Source: Chamaesiphon sp. 336R_metabinner_41
Lineage (GTDB): Bacteria; Cyanobacteriota; Cyanobacteriia; Cyanobacteriales; Chamaesiphonaceae
Length of the DNA stretch: 64,000 nucleotides
Assembly (NCBI GenBank): GCA_025359915.1
Contig: JANYDE010000006.1
Span: forward strand, 1 to 64,000
Direction: 5' to 3'
The position numbers and the translations under genes are program-made. Each line of letters opens with the position of its first letter. Within the stretch, counting starts at the first letter, position 1. Below the pieces are notes generated by a model. The model saw nothing but the letters and a program-made list of their open reading frames with translations. It searched no databases and was not told the DNA's origin. Below, piece after piece: positions 1 to 9,031 of this stretch.

Positions 1-43
1 GGTTGGTTTGTACGATCTTAATCCACATTTATTACGGGTCTGT

Positions 44-105
44 AGGGGTGGGTTTATGCTGTCTAATCTCGATCTTACTATCCGATTTTGAACAAAACCC
101 ACCCT
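44..105. repeat. imperfect inverted repeat in a gene-free stretch (1-333)
   Basis: The first 333 bases hold no convincing gene. A G-rich arm (AGGGGTGGGTTT at 44-55) faces a C-rich arm (AAACCCACCCT at 95-105), about 40 bases apart, which could fold as a long hairpin. A second hairpin at 204-236 is listed separately. The rest is AT-rich, ending in a TTAATTAATAATTAATAATT-like run just downstream of the receiver gene. I see no promoter or RNA gene here. Confidence 0.4.
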
Positions 106-203
106 CCTCCACCAGAATCTCAAAAGATCTCAAATGGGTTCCATAGATGAAAACGGTACTGAAAAAGATTCTATTTTTACTTTCGCAGGAGGTCTATTAG
201 AAC

Positions 204-236
204 ACAAACCCGACTTTTCCAAAAAGTCGGGTTTGT
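204..236. terminator. perfect 15-bp stem-loop (CCCGACTTTT family)
   Basis: The arm ACAAACCCGACTTTT (204-218) and its exact complement (222-236) flank a 3-base loop. Almost the same hairpin, with the same following GCACTAGTCTT word, recurs at 12297-12328 after uppP. It could act as a bidirectional rho-independent terminator for the chemotaxis operon (which ends at 334) and for a gene to the left of the window. It also behaves as a dispersed repeat. Confidence 0.6.
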
Positions 237-333
237 AGCGGCACTAGTCTTAGTGTCTTAATCTCATATTTCAGGAGAAGAAGAGGTCTAAATCCCCATC
301 CAAAAAACCTAATTAATAATTAATAATTATTAA

Positions 334-762
334 TTAAGTTAAAGGTCTAGCTTTAACAGTCATTCCTGAAAGTAGTTTGATTTTAGAGAGGATCTTTGCT
401 TTGATGGCTTCGTACTCGGCATATTCACCACCTAATGGTTTGGGGTAGATATCCGAAGCTCCAGCTTGGAGGAGTGCGAAGACATTTTTGGTGTCATCTG
501 ATTTGACAGAGTTGCTGAGTACGAGAATCGGACGGGGATAGTTTGCCATCACTTGCTTGGTGAGTTCCAAACCATCCATTATGTCCATGTGAAAATCGGT
601 ACAGATTACCGCTGGATTGGTGCGGGGAATCATGGCGAGAGCTTCTTGTCCATTTCGAGCCATCCCAACAATTTCAACTTCGGGTGCGCTTTTAAATAGA
701 CGTTGCAATACTTCCATTGCTACGGGAGAATCTTCGACGATGAGAACTTTTGTAGGAGCCAT
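334..762 (-). CDS. CheB-type response regulator receiver domain, stand-alone
   Basis: A 142-residue single-domain receiver that would accept phosphate from the CheA encoded just upstream. The acidic pair E10-D11, phospho-acceptor D56 (CTDFHMD) and lysine K108 (YPKP) are all present. The local wording (VLIVEDSPVAMEVL, LSNSVKSDD) resembles the N-terminal domain of CheB methylesterases rather than CheY. The CheB catalytic domain is absent and there is no room for it before the terminator-like hairpin. It is the last gene of the chemosensory locus. It may be a phosphate sink or an output regulator for pili. Fold confidence is high; role is inferred. Confidence 0.85.
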   Translation of the reverse strand: MAPTKVLIVEDSPVAMEVLQRLFKSAPEVEIVGMARNGQEALAMIPRTNPAVICTDFHMDIMDGLELTKQVMANYPRPILVLSNSVKSDDTKNVFALLQAGASDIYPKPLGGEYAEYEAIKAKILSKIKLLSGMTVKARPLT

Positions 763-764
763 AA

Positions 765-903
765 TTAGGGGTTAGGGGTTAGGGTTTAGGGTTTAGGGTT
801 TAGGGTTTAGGGTTTAGGGTTTAGGGTTCAGGGTTGAAGTAGGTGTCTTGACGCGCTGTGCGCGTTAATTCCTAGCTATTCCCTATCCCCTATTCCCTAT
901 CCC
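765..903. repeat. telomere-like heptamer array and complementary C-rich tract
   Basis: Nine consecutive 7-bp units fill 765-827: two TTAGGGG, then seven TTAGGGT. A C-rich tract (CCCTATCCCCTATTCCC type, about 870-905) follows, so the gap can fold back on itself. On the transcribed (minus) strand the units read CCCCTAA/ACCCTAA and sit immediately 5' of the receiver start codon. The plus strand satisfies the G-quadruplex pattern GGG-N4-GGG-N4 and so on. Confidence 0.85.
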
Positions 904-3846
904 CTAGATCAACCTATTCAACGTATCCAACAACAGTTGTTGATCGAAATCGCCTTTGGTGAGATAGGCATTGGCACCAGCTTGAAGACCGCGATCGCGA
1001 TCGGCTGCTTGTGATAGGGTGGTAACTAATACCACAGGAAGATTCTGATATTCAGCATGATTGCGAATCTCCGAGGTGAGTTGCAATCCTCCCCAGCGCG
1101 GCATTTCTACGTCAGAGACGACGATATCGAATCTTCCGGCTTGGAGTTTTTCCCAGCCCTCCAAGCCGTCATTCGCTACGGTGACATGGTAGCCAGCCCC
1201 CTTCAGAATCCGTGTCAATTGCGTCCGAATCACCATCGAGTCTTCAACCAATAAAATGGTTGGGGGTAGATCCGAGGAGAGTGGAGTCGTTGTCGCGGCT
1301 ACTTGGGGGGCGAGTGGATGTCCGCCTGTCGCGGTGGTAAACAGATCTACTGGGTTGAGTACCAAGCAGACTTCCCCTGTGCCCAAAATTGTCGATCCCG
1401 ATAGGTGGGGGACATTTTTGAGGATGGGATGGGGTGACTCGATCGAGATCAACTGTCGATCGTTGATGCGATCGACTAGCAGAGCCAATTGCTGCCGTCC
1501 TGACTGGAGCAGGAGGCAGGCAACTGAATTTGTCGTTCGAGTCACTTCCCCAGGGGTGTTGGGGGCGACAGGGGGCAAGGAAAGCAGATCTGCCAGCCAA
1601 GCAACTGTGATCGTCTGTCCGTTAATCTGGGTGGTGGGAGTGCCACCCAGAGCGAAGATTTCCGCTTTATTAACGAGCAACATCCGATCGACATATTCGA
1701 CGGGAATGGCGTAGGTTTGGTTACGCACATTAACCATCATCACTTGGGAACTACCGATCGCGTGATTGAGTACAATTCGGAATGTACAGCCGCGATCTGG
1801 TACTGATTCGACATCTACCGAGCCTTTAATGCGTTCGACGTTGGTGCGGACGATATCTAGTCCCACGCCTCGCCCAGACAGCTCTGTCACCCGCGAGCGA
1901 GTGGAGAAGCCTGGTGCGAAGATTAGGGATTGGATCCGTTCGACGCTCATTAGATCGAGTTCGGCTTTGGGATACAATTCCCGTTTGATCGCGGTGGCTT
2001 TAATCCTTTGTATATCCAACCCCCGCCCATCGTCAAGGATCTCGATCGTGGTTTGGTTGCCAGTTTGCCGAACTTGAATCATCAAGGTGGCAGTTGCCAA
2101 TTTACCGTTCTGCTGACGTTCGGTTGGCGTTTCGATGCCATGATCGATCGCATTTCGCAATAGATGCATTAAGGGATCTTTGATCTCCTCTAGCAGGCGT
2201 TTATCGAGGAGTAAGCCGCCACCTTCGATCGCAAAGTTAATTTCTTTGGATTGGGTTTTGGCTAAATCTCGTACCATCCGAGGGAAGAGATTGAAAATTG
2301 TCGATAGTGGGACTAGTCTGAGTTTGGTTACGCCGGAGTCTAGGGCGGATGTGACTAAATCCAGCCTGGAACTATCCGCGCCGATCGATTTTTTGAACTT
2401 CGCAATCAAGGCTCCCATCTGCTCCCAGTGGAGATCGTTGCGGCTCAATTGACGATGCAGTGGGGATTCTAAGGGCACTTGGCGGAGGAGCTGTTGAGCG
2501 TCGCGGCTGCTATTTTCCCAGAGTTCCAAGATTGCTTCGAGATCGAGCAAGCGACTGCAAATCTGTTGGTTGATGACATTAATTTCGCCAGATTGCCCCA
2601 TCAAAGCGTCCAATTGCTTGGCTTCTACCCGAATTGTCTCGGTTTTGCGATCGCTGGTAGTTTCCGCCGGAGCTTTGATTTGCGGCGATTTTGCTGGTGC
2701 AGCGGGGGTGACGACGATTGGTTCGACAACTTTCATCTCTGGAGCTATCGATGGGATTGTCATCCCTGAGAGATCGCCTGTCATCGGCGGTGCTGTCGTA
2801 TCAAAATCGGGGAAGAGAAAATCTTCGTCGGCGGCGGGATCCTGCCATGAGTGCAGCGAGTCAGGATTTTCTATTAATAATTGAGAGTCCAGTGAAAAAG
2901 CTAATTCGACATCAGCCGTCGCGCCACCGATGGTTTCGATCGATTGCGATAACAGATCGGTAACATCTTCACTATCGGGAATAAGTGTAAAGTCATCATT
3001 TTGGAGAAATGCCAGATAATCCAAGGAATCAGCATCACTAAAGATATCTATCTCTGCTGCTGGTGCCGTACCAGGGACGATCGTAAAGTCATTGAAGACC
3101 ATTTCTGGATCGAGCTGTGGTAAAGTCGAGTCCGGCGCGAATAGCTCTGCGGCTAACTCCAAGAAACTTGTTTGCAGTGCTGATGGTGCAGGTGATGACA
3201 ATGCTTCGCTGTCTATGGGCATCGCGATCGGTCGATCATTACCTTCATGTACCCACATATCTGCTGGCGCGTCAAATAGTAATTCTTCATCGGTGGGATG
3301 AACCCAACTCGCCAAGGCAGTTTCATCAAGATCTGGCGGAGTCACTTCACCATCAAATAACCCTATCTGCACATCCGTTGAGACGATTTCATCACAGTCA
3401 AATAAATCATCGGGATGAATATCCATCGAGATCGCCGGATCGACTGGAACCAGTCGTGGAGTCGCTCCAGCATCTCCCATTAATGTTGCCAATACATAAA
3501 ACATATTGACATCATTTGGTACACCTGTCACGGCAGTATGGGCTAACTGCTTGATTACATCCAGTCCAGCATACAACCTGTCACAAAGTTCATCAGTCAT
3601 CCCTGTCGTGCCCTTTTCCAGGGGCATCAGGCACTCTTCAATCTGGTGAACCAGGGTTTCGACATCTTCCACCCCCAACATCCGAGAGTCGCCCTTGAGG
3701 GTATGCGCAGAGCGCAATAATTCCTTGAGTGGAGCCTTAGCTTCTGGTTGTTTTTCCAACTGCATCAATGCGGACTCGATCGCCTGGATATGTTCGGCAG
3801 CCGAGGTTTTGTAGAGTTCGCGGAGTTCGTCGTCGTCGATGTACAT
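904..3846 (-). CDS. cheA: hybrid chemotaxis histidine kinase CheA with C-terminal receiver
   Basis: A 980-residue hybrid CheA of the PixL/PilL type, the cytoplasmic kinase of the receptor array. The order is Hpt domain (residues 1-110, phospho-histidine H48 in RSAHTLKGD), a long acidic low-complexity linker (about 130-400), dimerisation helices (about 405-520), the HHK-type ATPase (N box LLRNAIDHG, G1 DDGRGLD, G2 GRGVGLDIV), a CheW-like domain and a receiver from about residue 860 (VEDSMVIR, phospho-acceptor in VVSDVEMP). The start codon is preceded directly by ten C residues on the sense strand and no Shine-Dalgarno is seen. The context fits phototaxis or twitching control. Confidence 0.93.
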   Translation of the reverse strand: MYIDDDELRELYKTSAAEHIQAIESALMQLEKQPEAKAPLKELLRSAHTLKGDSRMLGVEDVETLVHQIEECLMPLEKGTTGMTDELCDRLYAGLDVIKQLAHTAVTGVPNDVNMFYVLATLMGDAGATPRLVPVDPAISMDIHPDDLFDCDEIVSTDVQIGLFDGEVTPPDLDETALASWVHPTDEELLFDAPADMWVHEGNDRPIAMPIDSEALSSPAPSALQTSFLELAAELFAPDSTLPQLDPEMVFNDFTIVPGTAPAAEIDIFSDADSLDYLAFLQNDDFTLIPDSEDVTDLLSQSIETIGGATADVELAFSLDSQLLIENPDSLHSWQDPAADEDFLFPDFDTTAPPMTGDLSGMTIPSIAPEMKVVEPIVVTPAAPAKSPQIKAPAETTSDRKTETIRVEAKQLDALMGQSGEINVINQQICSRLLDLEAILELWENSSRDAQQLLRQVPLESPLHRQLSRNDLHWEQMGALIAKFKKSIGADSSRLDLVTSALDSGVTKLRLVPLSTIFNLFPRMVRDLAKTQSKEINFAIEGGGLLLDKRLLEEIKDPLMHLLRNAIDHGIETPTERQQNGKLATATLMIQVRQTGNQTTIEILDDGRGLDIQRIKATAIKRELYPKAELDLMSVERIQSLIFAPGFSTRSRVTELSGRGVGLDIVRTNVERIKGSVDVESVPDRGCTFRIVLNHAIGSSQVMMVNVRNQTYAIPVEYVDRMLLVNKAEIFALGGTPTTQINGQTITVAWLADLLSLPPVAPNTPGEVTRTTNSVACLLLQSGRQQLALLVDRINDRQLISIESPHPILKNVPHLSGSTILGTGEVCLVLNPVDLFTTATGGHPLAPQVAATTTPLSSDLPPTILLVEDSMVIRTQLTRILKGAGYHVTVANDGLEGWEKLQAGRFDIVVSDVEMPRWGGLQLTSEIRNHAEYQNLPVVLVTTLSQAADRDRGLQAGANAYLTKGDFDQQLLLDTLNRLI

Positions 3847-3965
3847 GGGGGGGGGGAGGGGATAGGGGATAGAGGTTAGGGGTTAGAGGTTAGGGGTTAG
3901 GGGTTAAAGGTTAGGGTTTGAGACACCAGTGTCTTCGCTATCCCCTATCCCCTATTCCCTATTCC
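3847..3965. repeat. G10 tract, TTAGGGG-like units and C-rich counter-tract
   Basis: A run of ten G (3847-3856 on plus, hence C10 on the sense strand) abuts the cheA start codon, followed by AGAGGTTAGGGGT-type units to about 3920. A CCCCTATTCCC tract then runs up to the stop codon of the upstream receptor gene. The composition matches the gaps at 765-903 and 5775-5919. No ribosome binding site can be recognised. Confidence 0.8.
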
Positions 3966-5774
3966 CTAAACCACTGCCGCTTTCAACTCATCCGCAACCT
4001 GTGTCAATTCCCTAGTCGTCATTTTCACTTGGTGCATCCCGACGGCACTTTCTTGAGATCCTTGCGAGATTGTTGTCATCGAGGCAAGTACCTGTTGAAT
4101 CGATACAGCTTGTTGTTTGGCACTGGTGGAGATTTGTTGGGAGTTCATAAACACGTTGTTGACGGCATCTGTCACCCCGACGAAGACTGTTACCGTACCT
4201 TGGGCGAGATCGATACCTTCTTTGACTGTTTTGGTACCTTCATCTGTCACCATCACGGTGCGGTTAATTGCCGCTTGAATGTCATCGGCTAGGGCGTTAA
4301 TTTTATCGGCAGATTTCTTACTTTGATCGGCTAATTTGCGAATTTCATCGGCAACTACACTAAAACCTTTACCCTGTTCCCCAGCACGCGCAGCTTCTAC
4401 TGCGGCGTTGAGGGCGAGCATGTTGGTTTGGCTTGCCAAATCTGCTACGAGATCGGAGACGATCGTAATTTGTCCGGTTTGTTCGCTGAGGTTGACGATT
4501 TGTTGGGCGATCTCGTCTACTTTGCGGCGGAGACTAGCCATTCCTTTGAGTGTCTGTTGTACCGATCGAGTGCCGTTTTCTGCTAGGGAAAGTGCTTGGC
4601 GTGCGCCATCGGCGGAGGCTTCGGCTTGTTCTGCGGATTTGAACGAAATTGCACCTAGTTCGTTGATTGTACTACTGGTTTCGATCGCGGAATTCGCCTG
4701 CATGTTGACGGTGACTTCTTGCATTTCGACGGTATCGACGATCGCACTGGAGGAAATAACGATCGAGTCTGCCAGTTGTTTGATAAATTTAGTAGCTCGA
4801 TTCCCCAGGACTAGGGATAAACCGACTGCTGTACCACCGGATAATAATACTCCCAATAACAATACGAATAGGACGGCGTTTTCTTTGGCTTCGACGATAT
4901 TCATTTGTTTGGAAATCGCCACGGACATGTTAATGTTCGCTAAATCTCGATCGCCAGTGATGTTATTAAATGATACTAATTCTCGCTTGCCATCGATTGG
5001 TTTGGTATCGACATTCGTGTTAACTTTTTCCATACTTTTGAACTTGTCATAGCTAGGGAAAAATTGATTGATATCAGCTCCAATATCCCCCTCTTCTAAG
5101 GCAACCGCAATTTTATTAGTGGTTTTATCGATGACGTGCCATTCATTTTCGTTGGATTCATAATCTGCCGCAATTTCTTTGATCGCGGTGACTGGCATTC
5201 TGGCTCGAACGATCGCAACTGTCTGTCTGGTAATACTATCTTTTGCTGGTGTGGAGAAGTAAAGCGACGATTTTTTACTGGTTTTGGAAATTTCAATCGG
5301 GCTGATATAAGATTTACCAGTTGCTAGCGCGGCTTTAAAATAATCGCGTCCAGCATGGTTTTCATTACTACTCCCTTTGGAAGCGGCAATGACATTGCCA
5401 TTCAAATCCAAGATCATCAAACTATCATAAAATTTATATCGATCGAGATAATTATTCAAGAATTCTTCTTTATATGCCTGAGTCAAAAATTTAGAAACTT
5501 TGGCATCTTTTACCAATGGTAAGTCGGCAATAGTTTGAATATCTTTGCCCCGCAAAGTAATAAAGCGGGCTAATGAATTTGACAGCGCAGATGTCTCAGC
5601 TTGTTGGTTATTTGTCTCCGTCGTTCTCAAGTTACCTTGCGAAACGATATATGCCAATGTACCCACCCCCAGGACAGGAACAAGCGACAGCATTACCACC
5701 GCAGCTACCGCTTTGGTTTTAAAAGATAAGTTGGTGAGTTTGGATTGGAGGTTGGTTTTGAAGGTAGATAGCAT
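3966..5774 (-). CDS. methyl-accepting chemotaxis protein (Cache-type sensor)
   Basis: A 602-residue transmembrane receptor feeding the neighbouring CheA. The first membrane segment is at about residues 21-44. An extracytoplasmic region of about 255 residues has the look of a double Cache domain ([36 protein letters not shown]). A second membrane segment lies near 302-326 and a long cytoplasmic coiled coil follows. The signalling tip is canonical ([18 protein letters not shown]), then [13 protein letters not shown]. No clear HAMP domain is seen after the second membrane segment. It is a paralogue of the next upstream gene, so the pair probably arose by tandem duplication and diverged mostly in the sensor half. 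Confidence 0.92.
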   Translation of the reverse strand: MLSTFKTNLQSKLTNLSFKTKAVAAVVMLSLVPVLGVGTLAYIVSQGNLRTTETNNQQAETSALSNSLARFITLRGKDIQTIADLPLVKDAKVSKFLTQAYKEEFLNNYLDRYKFYDSLMILDLNGNVIAASKGSSNENHAGRDYFKAALATGKSYISPIEISKTSKKSSLYFSTPAKDSITRQTVAIVRARMPVTAIKEIAADYESNENEWHVIDKTTNKIAVALEEGDIGADINQFFPSYDKFKSMEKVNTNVDTKPIDGKRELVSFNNITGDRDLANINMSVAISKQMNIVEAKENAVLFVLLLGVLLSGGTAVGLSLVLGNRATKFIKQLADSIVISSSAIVDTVEMQEVTVNMQANSAIETSSTINELGAISFKSAEQAEASADGARQALSLAENGTRSVQQTLKGMASLRRKVDEIAQQIVNLSEQTGQITIVSDLVADLASQTNMLALNAAVEAARAGEQGKGFSVVADEIRKLADQSKKSADKINALADDIQAAINRTVMVTDEGTKTVKEGIDLAQGTVTVFVGVTDAVNNVFMNSQQISTSAKQQAVSIQQVLASMTTISQGSQESAVGMHQVKMTTRELTQVADELKAAVV

Positions 5775-5919
5775 GTTAGGGGTTAGGGGTTAGGGGTTTA
5801 GGGTTTAGGAGGCTAGGGGTTAGGGGTTAGGGGTTAGGGGTTCTGAATTCTGAATTCTGAATTCTGAATTCTGATTGCACACAGTGCGACTCATTCCCCT
5901 ATTCCCTATTCCCTATTCC
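5775..5919. repeat. TTAGGGG heptamers followed by TTCTGAA heptamers
   Basis: TTAGGGG/TTAGGGT-type units fill 5775-5840 and switch abruptly to four exact TTCTGAA units plus a partial fifth (5841-5874). A CCCCTATTCCCTATTCC tract then runs to the stop codon of the upstream receptor. Two unrelated sequences with the same 7-bp period sit side by side. On the sense strand the CCCCTAA units lie where the ribosome binding site of the 3966-5774 receptor should be. Confidence 0.85.
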
Positions 5920-7740
5920 CTAATTCACAACTGCTTGCAGCTCATCCGTAATCTGGTTCAACTCATAAGTAGATGTCTTGACTTTGTGCATTCCGATGGC
6001 ACTTTCTTGGGAGCCTTGAGAGATGGCAGTCATTGCATCTAGTACTTGTTGAATTGCGGTGGCTTGTCGTTGGGTACTGGAAGAAATTTGTTGGGAGTTC
6101 AAGAATACATTATTCACGGCATCAGCTACGCTGACGAAGGTGGCAGCGGTAGTTTTCGCAATTCTAATTCCTTCGGTGGCTGTTTTTGTCCCTTGATCTG
6201 TCACCATAATGGTGCGGTTAATTGCCGATTGAATATCGGTAGCCAAGTTATTGATTTTCTGTGCGGATTTTTTACTTTCATCTGCTAGTTTGCGGATCTC
6301 TCCGGCTACTACCCCAAATCCTTTACCTTGCTCTCCGGCTCGTGCTGCTTCTACAGCGGCTTTGAGTGCGAGCATGTTGGTTTGTTTAGCTAGGTCGGAT
6401 ACCAAATCTGATACAGTGGTAATCTGTCCGGTTTGTTCGCCGAGATTGACGATTTGCTGGGCGATTTCATCGACTCGATCGCGTAATCCAGACATTTCTT
6501 GAATATTTCTTTGTACTGCTTGGGTGCCCTCTTCCGCGAGTGAGAGAGCTTGCTTCGCACCTGTCGAAGAAGCAGCGGCTTGTTCGGCAGTAGCGGTGGA
6601 AATACTTTCCAATTCGTTGATACTATCAGTGGTCGAAATTGCCGAGTTTGCCTGTTGATTGACGGCGATTTCTTGGGTTTGAACTGTATCGACGATTTCA
6701 TTGGCAGAATTCGTAATTGTCGAGATCGCTCGTTGGATATATTTGGCGATTCGATCAGCAAAAAAGATCGATAATCCAACTGTCAAACCGCCCGTAACCG
6801 TAGCCCCAAATAGAATAGTCCAGAACAATCCTTGGAGTTCGAGATATGCAGCATCTTCATCAATTACCGATACAGCCGTCCAAGGTAGTTCTGCCATCCC
6901 TTCTAATTTAGTCAAGGGAGCAGCAGTCATCAATTCGACGTGGTTGCCTCGATCATTGGGGTTGACACTGGCACCAGCCGCATTAGTTATCGCAGTGTGA
7001 TGTTTTACCAGCGCACCTTTTTGCTCTGCGGCCTTGATATCGGCATCGACTGATTTATTTGTATAATCACCATTTGAACTGATAAATACTTTGCCGCTCT
7101 GTCGATCGATGATATGGTAATCTTCATGTTTGGATTGAAAATTCCCTAGCTGTCCTGCCAATCGATCGAGCGGAATTCTTGTCCGCAACACGCCGATAAT
7201 TTTATTAGTAACAGCATCTTTAATTGGTGCAGCAAAGTGGACTACAAATTTACCAGTACTTTTTGATATTTCTGGTGCAGAAATAACAATCTTACCCGTT
7301 TTTAGCGTTTCCTGAAAATACTGGCGATCGAAGTGATTGCTTAATTTATTACCTTTACTCTGAACGATTGGATTGCCTTTGAGATCGAAGGTAGCAATAC
7401 TGTCATAAACCTGATAACTAGTGATAAACCGATCCAATAGCTGACTTTTACTCTCCGTTGAAACAATTGCAGCTACTTTAGAATTGGCAAAAATTGGTAG
7501 TGACGAAAAAACTTGAATGTCTCCATTTCGCTCGAATACAAATCTATTGAGTTTATCGGCGATAGCTGCTGCTCGTGATGCTTGAGTTGCGATTATCTTC
7601 TGTTCACTCGTATCCCGCACCTGAAAATAATTTAGCGTCCCAACTGCGGCAATCGGGGTAATCCCCAGCGCAATTGCCAGGAGGATTGCTTTCGTTTTGA
7701 AAGATAACGTATTTACTTTCGTCCATAATTTGGTTGACAT
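5920..7740 (-). CDS. methyl-accepting chemotaxis protein (Cache-type sensor), paralogue
   Basis: A 606-residue receptor with the same plan as its downstream neighbour: a membrane segment near residues 18-40, a double-Cache-like periplasmic region (YDSIATFDLKGNPIVQSKG, FDRQYFQETLKTGK), a second membrane segment near 303-328 and a cytoplasmic signalling domain. The tip reads [18 protein letters not shown], with lysine where the family almost always has asparagine, although the rest of the tip is conserved. It follows the double CheW gene on the same strand, consistent with a pix/tax-type operon. The ligand cannot be predicted from sequence. Confidence 0.92.
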   Translation of the reverse strand: MSTKLWTKVNTLSFKTKAILLAIALGITPIAAVGTLNYFQVRDTSEQKIIATQASRAAAIADKLNRFVFERNGDIQVFSSLPIFANSKVAAIVSTESKSQLLDRFITSYQVYDSIATFDLKGNPIVQSKGNKLSNHFDRQYFQETLKTGKIVISAPEISKSTGKFVVHFAAPIKDAVTNKIIGVLRTRIPLDRLAGQLGNFQSKHEDYHIIDRQSGKVFISSNGDYTNKSVDADIKAAEQKGALVKHHTAITNAAGASVNPNDRGNHVELMTAAPLTKLEGMAELPWTAVSVIDEDAAYLELQGLFWTILFGATVTGGLTVGLSIFFADRIAKYIQRAISTITNSANEIVDTVQTQEIAVNQQANSAISTTDSINELESISTATAEQAAASSTGAKQALSLAEEGTQAVQRNIQEMSGLRDRVDEIAQQIVNLGEQTGQITTVSDLVSDLAKQTNMLALKAAVEAARAGEQGKGFGVVAGEIRKLADESKKSAQKINNLATDIQSAINRTIMVTDQGTKTATEGIRIAKTTAATFVSVADAVNNVFLNSQQISSSTQRQATAIQQVLDAMTAISQGSQESAIGMHKVKTSTYELNQITDELQAVVN

Positions 7741-7870
7741 AAAATTTGATGGTTGATGACCTGAGGTAAAGGAAATTTAAAGATATAAAAATTTAGATTA
7801 TTAAGAGAGGGAAGGAGGGAAACAAGACACCTGCCCCTACAGTGTTAACTTTCGATCCCAAATCCTCCCT

Positions 7871-8902
7871 CTAAACGCCAACAGGCAAAAATTCATGTTT
7901 AACCAACTTTTGAAGCTTGACGAGATACATCAAACCATCGTCGTATTTAGTCACTCCTCGGAGATAACTCCGTAGTCTCGTACTGATTGAAATTGGGAGA
8001 TCCTCAATTCGATCGAGCGCGAGGTAAAATACATCAAAAATGCGATCGACTACGATGCCCAATTTCACTCCCTCAACCTGAACTATCACGATCTCCTGAC
8101 GGGGGAGTGCGGGAATCTGCAACATCCCACCTAGTTCTAAGAGCGGGAGGATTTCGCCCCGCCAGTTGATTTGTCCCAATAGGTACTGCGGCGAGACGGG
8201 TACGGGTGAGAGTGGAAATCTGTCGAGTGTATCCACATCGACAATCAGTTCCAGTGGCAACCCGATATATTGAGAGCCAATTTTGACTACCAATACGCCT
8301 TCCTCCGAGCTGACACTCTGTGCTTGGCGCACCGAGACTTTGAGCTGGGTGGCGCGAGTAGCAAAAGTAGCTCGCTCGGCGACACTCGCCTGAGGACAGC
8401 ACCGCCGATAAAAATCAGCATCCGCTCCAGCCAAAACTGGTAGCTCGGCGGGATCTAAAGCGGCGACAGCATCGGGTTCACGAATTAATCGATCCAGATC
8501 TAGACAAGCAATCGGTGTATCATTACTTTGGGCGATGCCAATGATAAAATTGCGATCGAGTGATGATTGACGACCTTGAATCAGATCGAGATCGAGCGGT
8601 TGAGGCGCGATCAATCGCACGTCAAATACATCATGAGCAACAATGCCGACATAAGTACCGTGCCAGTCGATCACGATGACTCTATCTGTAACATTGCAAC
8701 CAGAAAATCCGCGTCCAAATCGCAAATCTAGATGCATAACTGGCACCATTTGCGATCGCCAATTGAAGATTCCTAAAATGTCTGATGGCGCGGTAGCTAA
8801 TGAATATAACTCAGGCAACCAGCAGATTTCCCGCACAAAATCGGCATCAATTCCATATAGCGATCCATGTAGCCTAAAGATCAGATTCTGCTTATCTGAC
8901 AT
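7871..8902 (-). CDS. tandem CheW-domain coupling protein
   Basis: A 343-residue protein with two CheW-like SH3 folds: residues 1-130 (FRLHGSLYGIDADFVREI, ILGIFNWRSQMVPVMHL) and about 185-335 (VKIGSQYIGLPLELIVDV, LLGQINWRGEILPLLEL). CheW couples receptors to CheA. Usual CheW proteins are near 150-180 residues, so this is a duplication within one chain. It lies between the PatA-like regulator and the receptors, the position PixI occupies in pix operons. It may bridge two array contacts or inhibit one site; neither is shown here. Confidence 0.9.
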   Translation of the reverse strand: MSDKQNLIFRLHGSLYGIDADFVREICWLPELYSLATAPSDILGIFNWRSQMVPVMHLDLRFGRGFSGCNVTDRVIVIDWHGTYVGIVAHDVFDVRLIAPQPLDLDLIQGRQSSLDRNFIIGIAQSNDTPIACLDLDRLIREPDAVAALDPAELPVLAGADADFYRRCCPQASVAERATFATRATQLKVSVRQAQSVSSEEGVLVVKIGSQYIGLPLELIVDVDTLDRFPLSPVPVSPQYLLGQINWRGEILPLLELGGMLQIPALPRQEIVIVQVEGVKLGIVVDRIFDVFYLALDRIEDLPISISTRLRSYLRGVTKYDDGLMYLVKLQKLVKHEFLPVGV

Positions 8903-8920
8903 GATGTATATTGAATAAGT

Positions 8921-8948
8921 GAACAGTGGACAGTTGACAGTTGACAGT
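8921..8948. repeat. four GACAGT-type heptamer units
   Basis: GAACAGT, GGACAGT, TGACAGT and TGACAGT follow without a gap in the interval between the PatA-like regulator and the CheW gene. This is a short member of the 7-bp-period repeats that recur through the window. Confidence 0.7.
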
Positions 8949-9031
8949 TAAATTTTTATGGCGGGTAATTAAACTCTGCTCTAATAACAATCCACTACTA
9001 AAGTCATGCTCTTGGTTAAATGATTGACTTA

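Noticed and set aside
765..827. TTAGGGT array as a true telomere or replicon end
   Set aside because: It is internal, short and flanked by an operon; similar 7-bp arrays of other sequences occur in the window.
4336..5052. 238-codon open frame on plus
   Set aside because: It lies wholly antisense to the strong receptor gene at 3966-5774, with no family-like sequence; long shadow frames are expected opposite coiled-coil coding regions.
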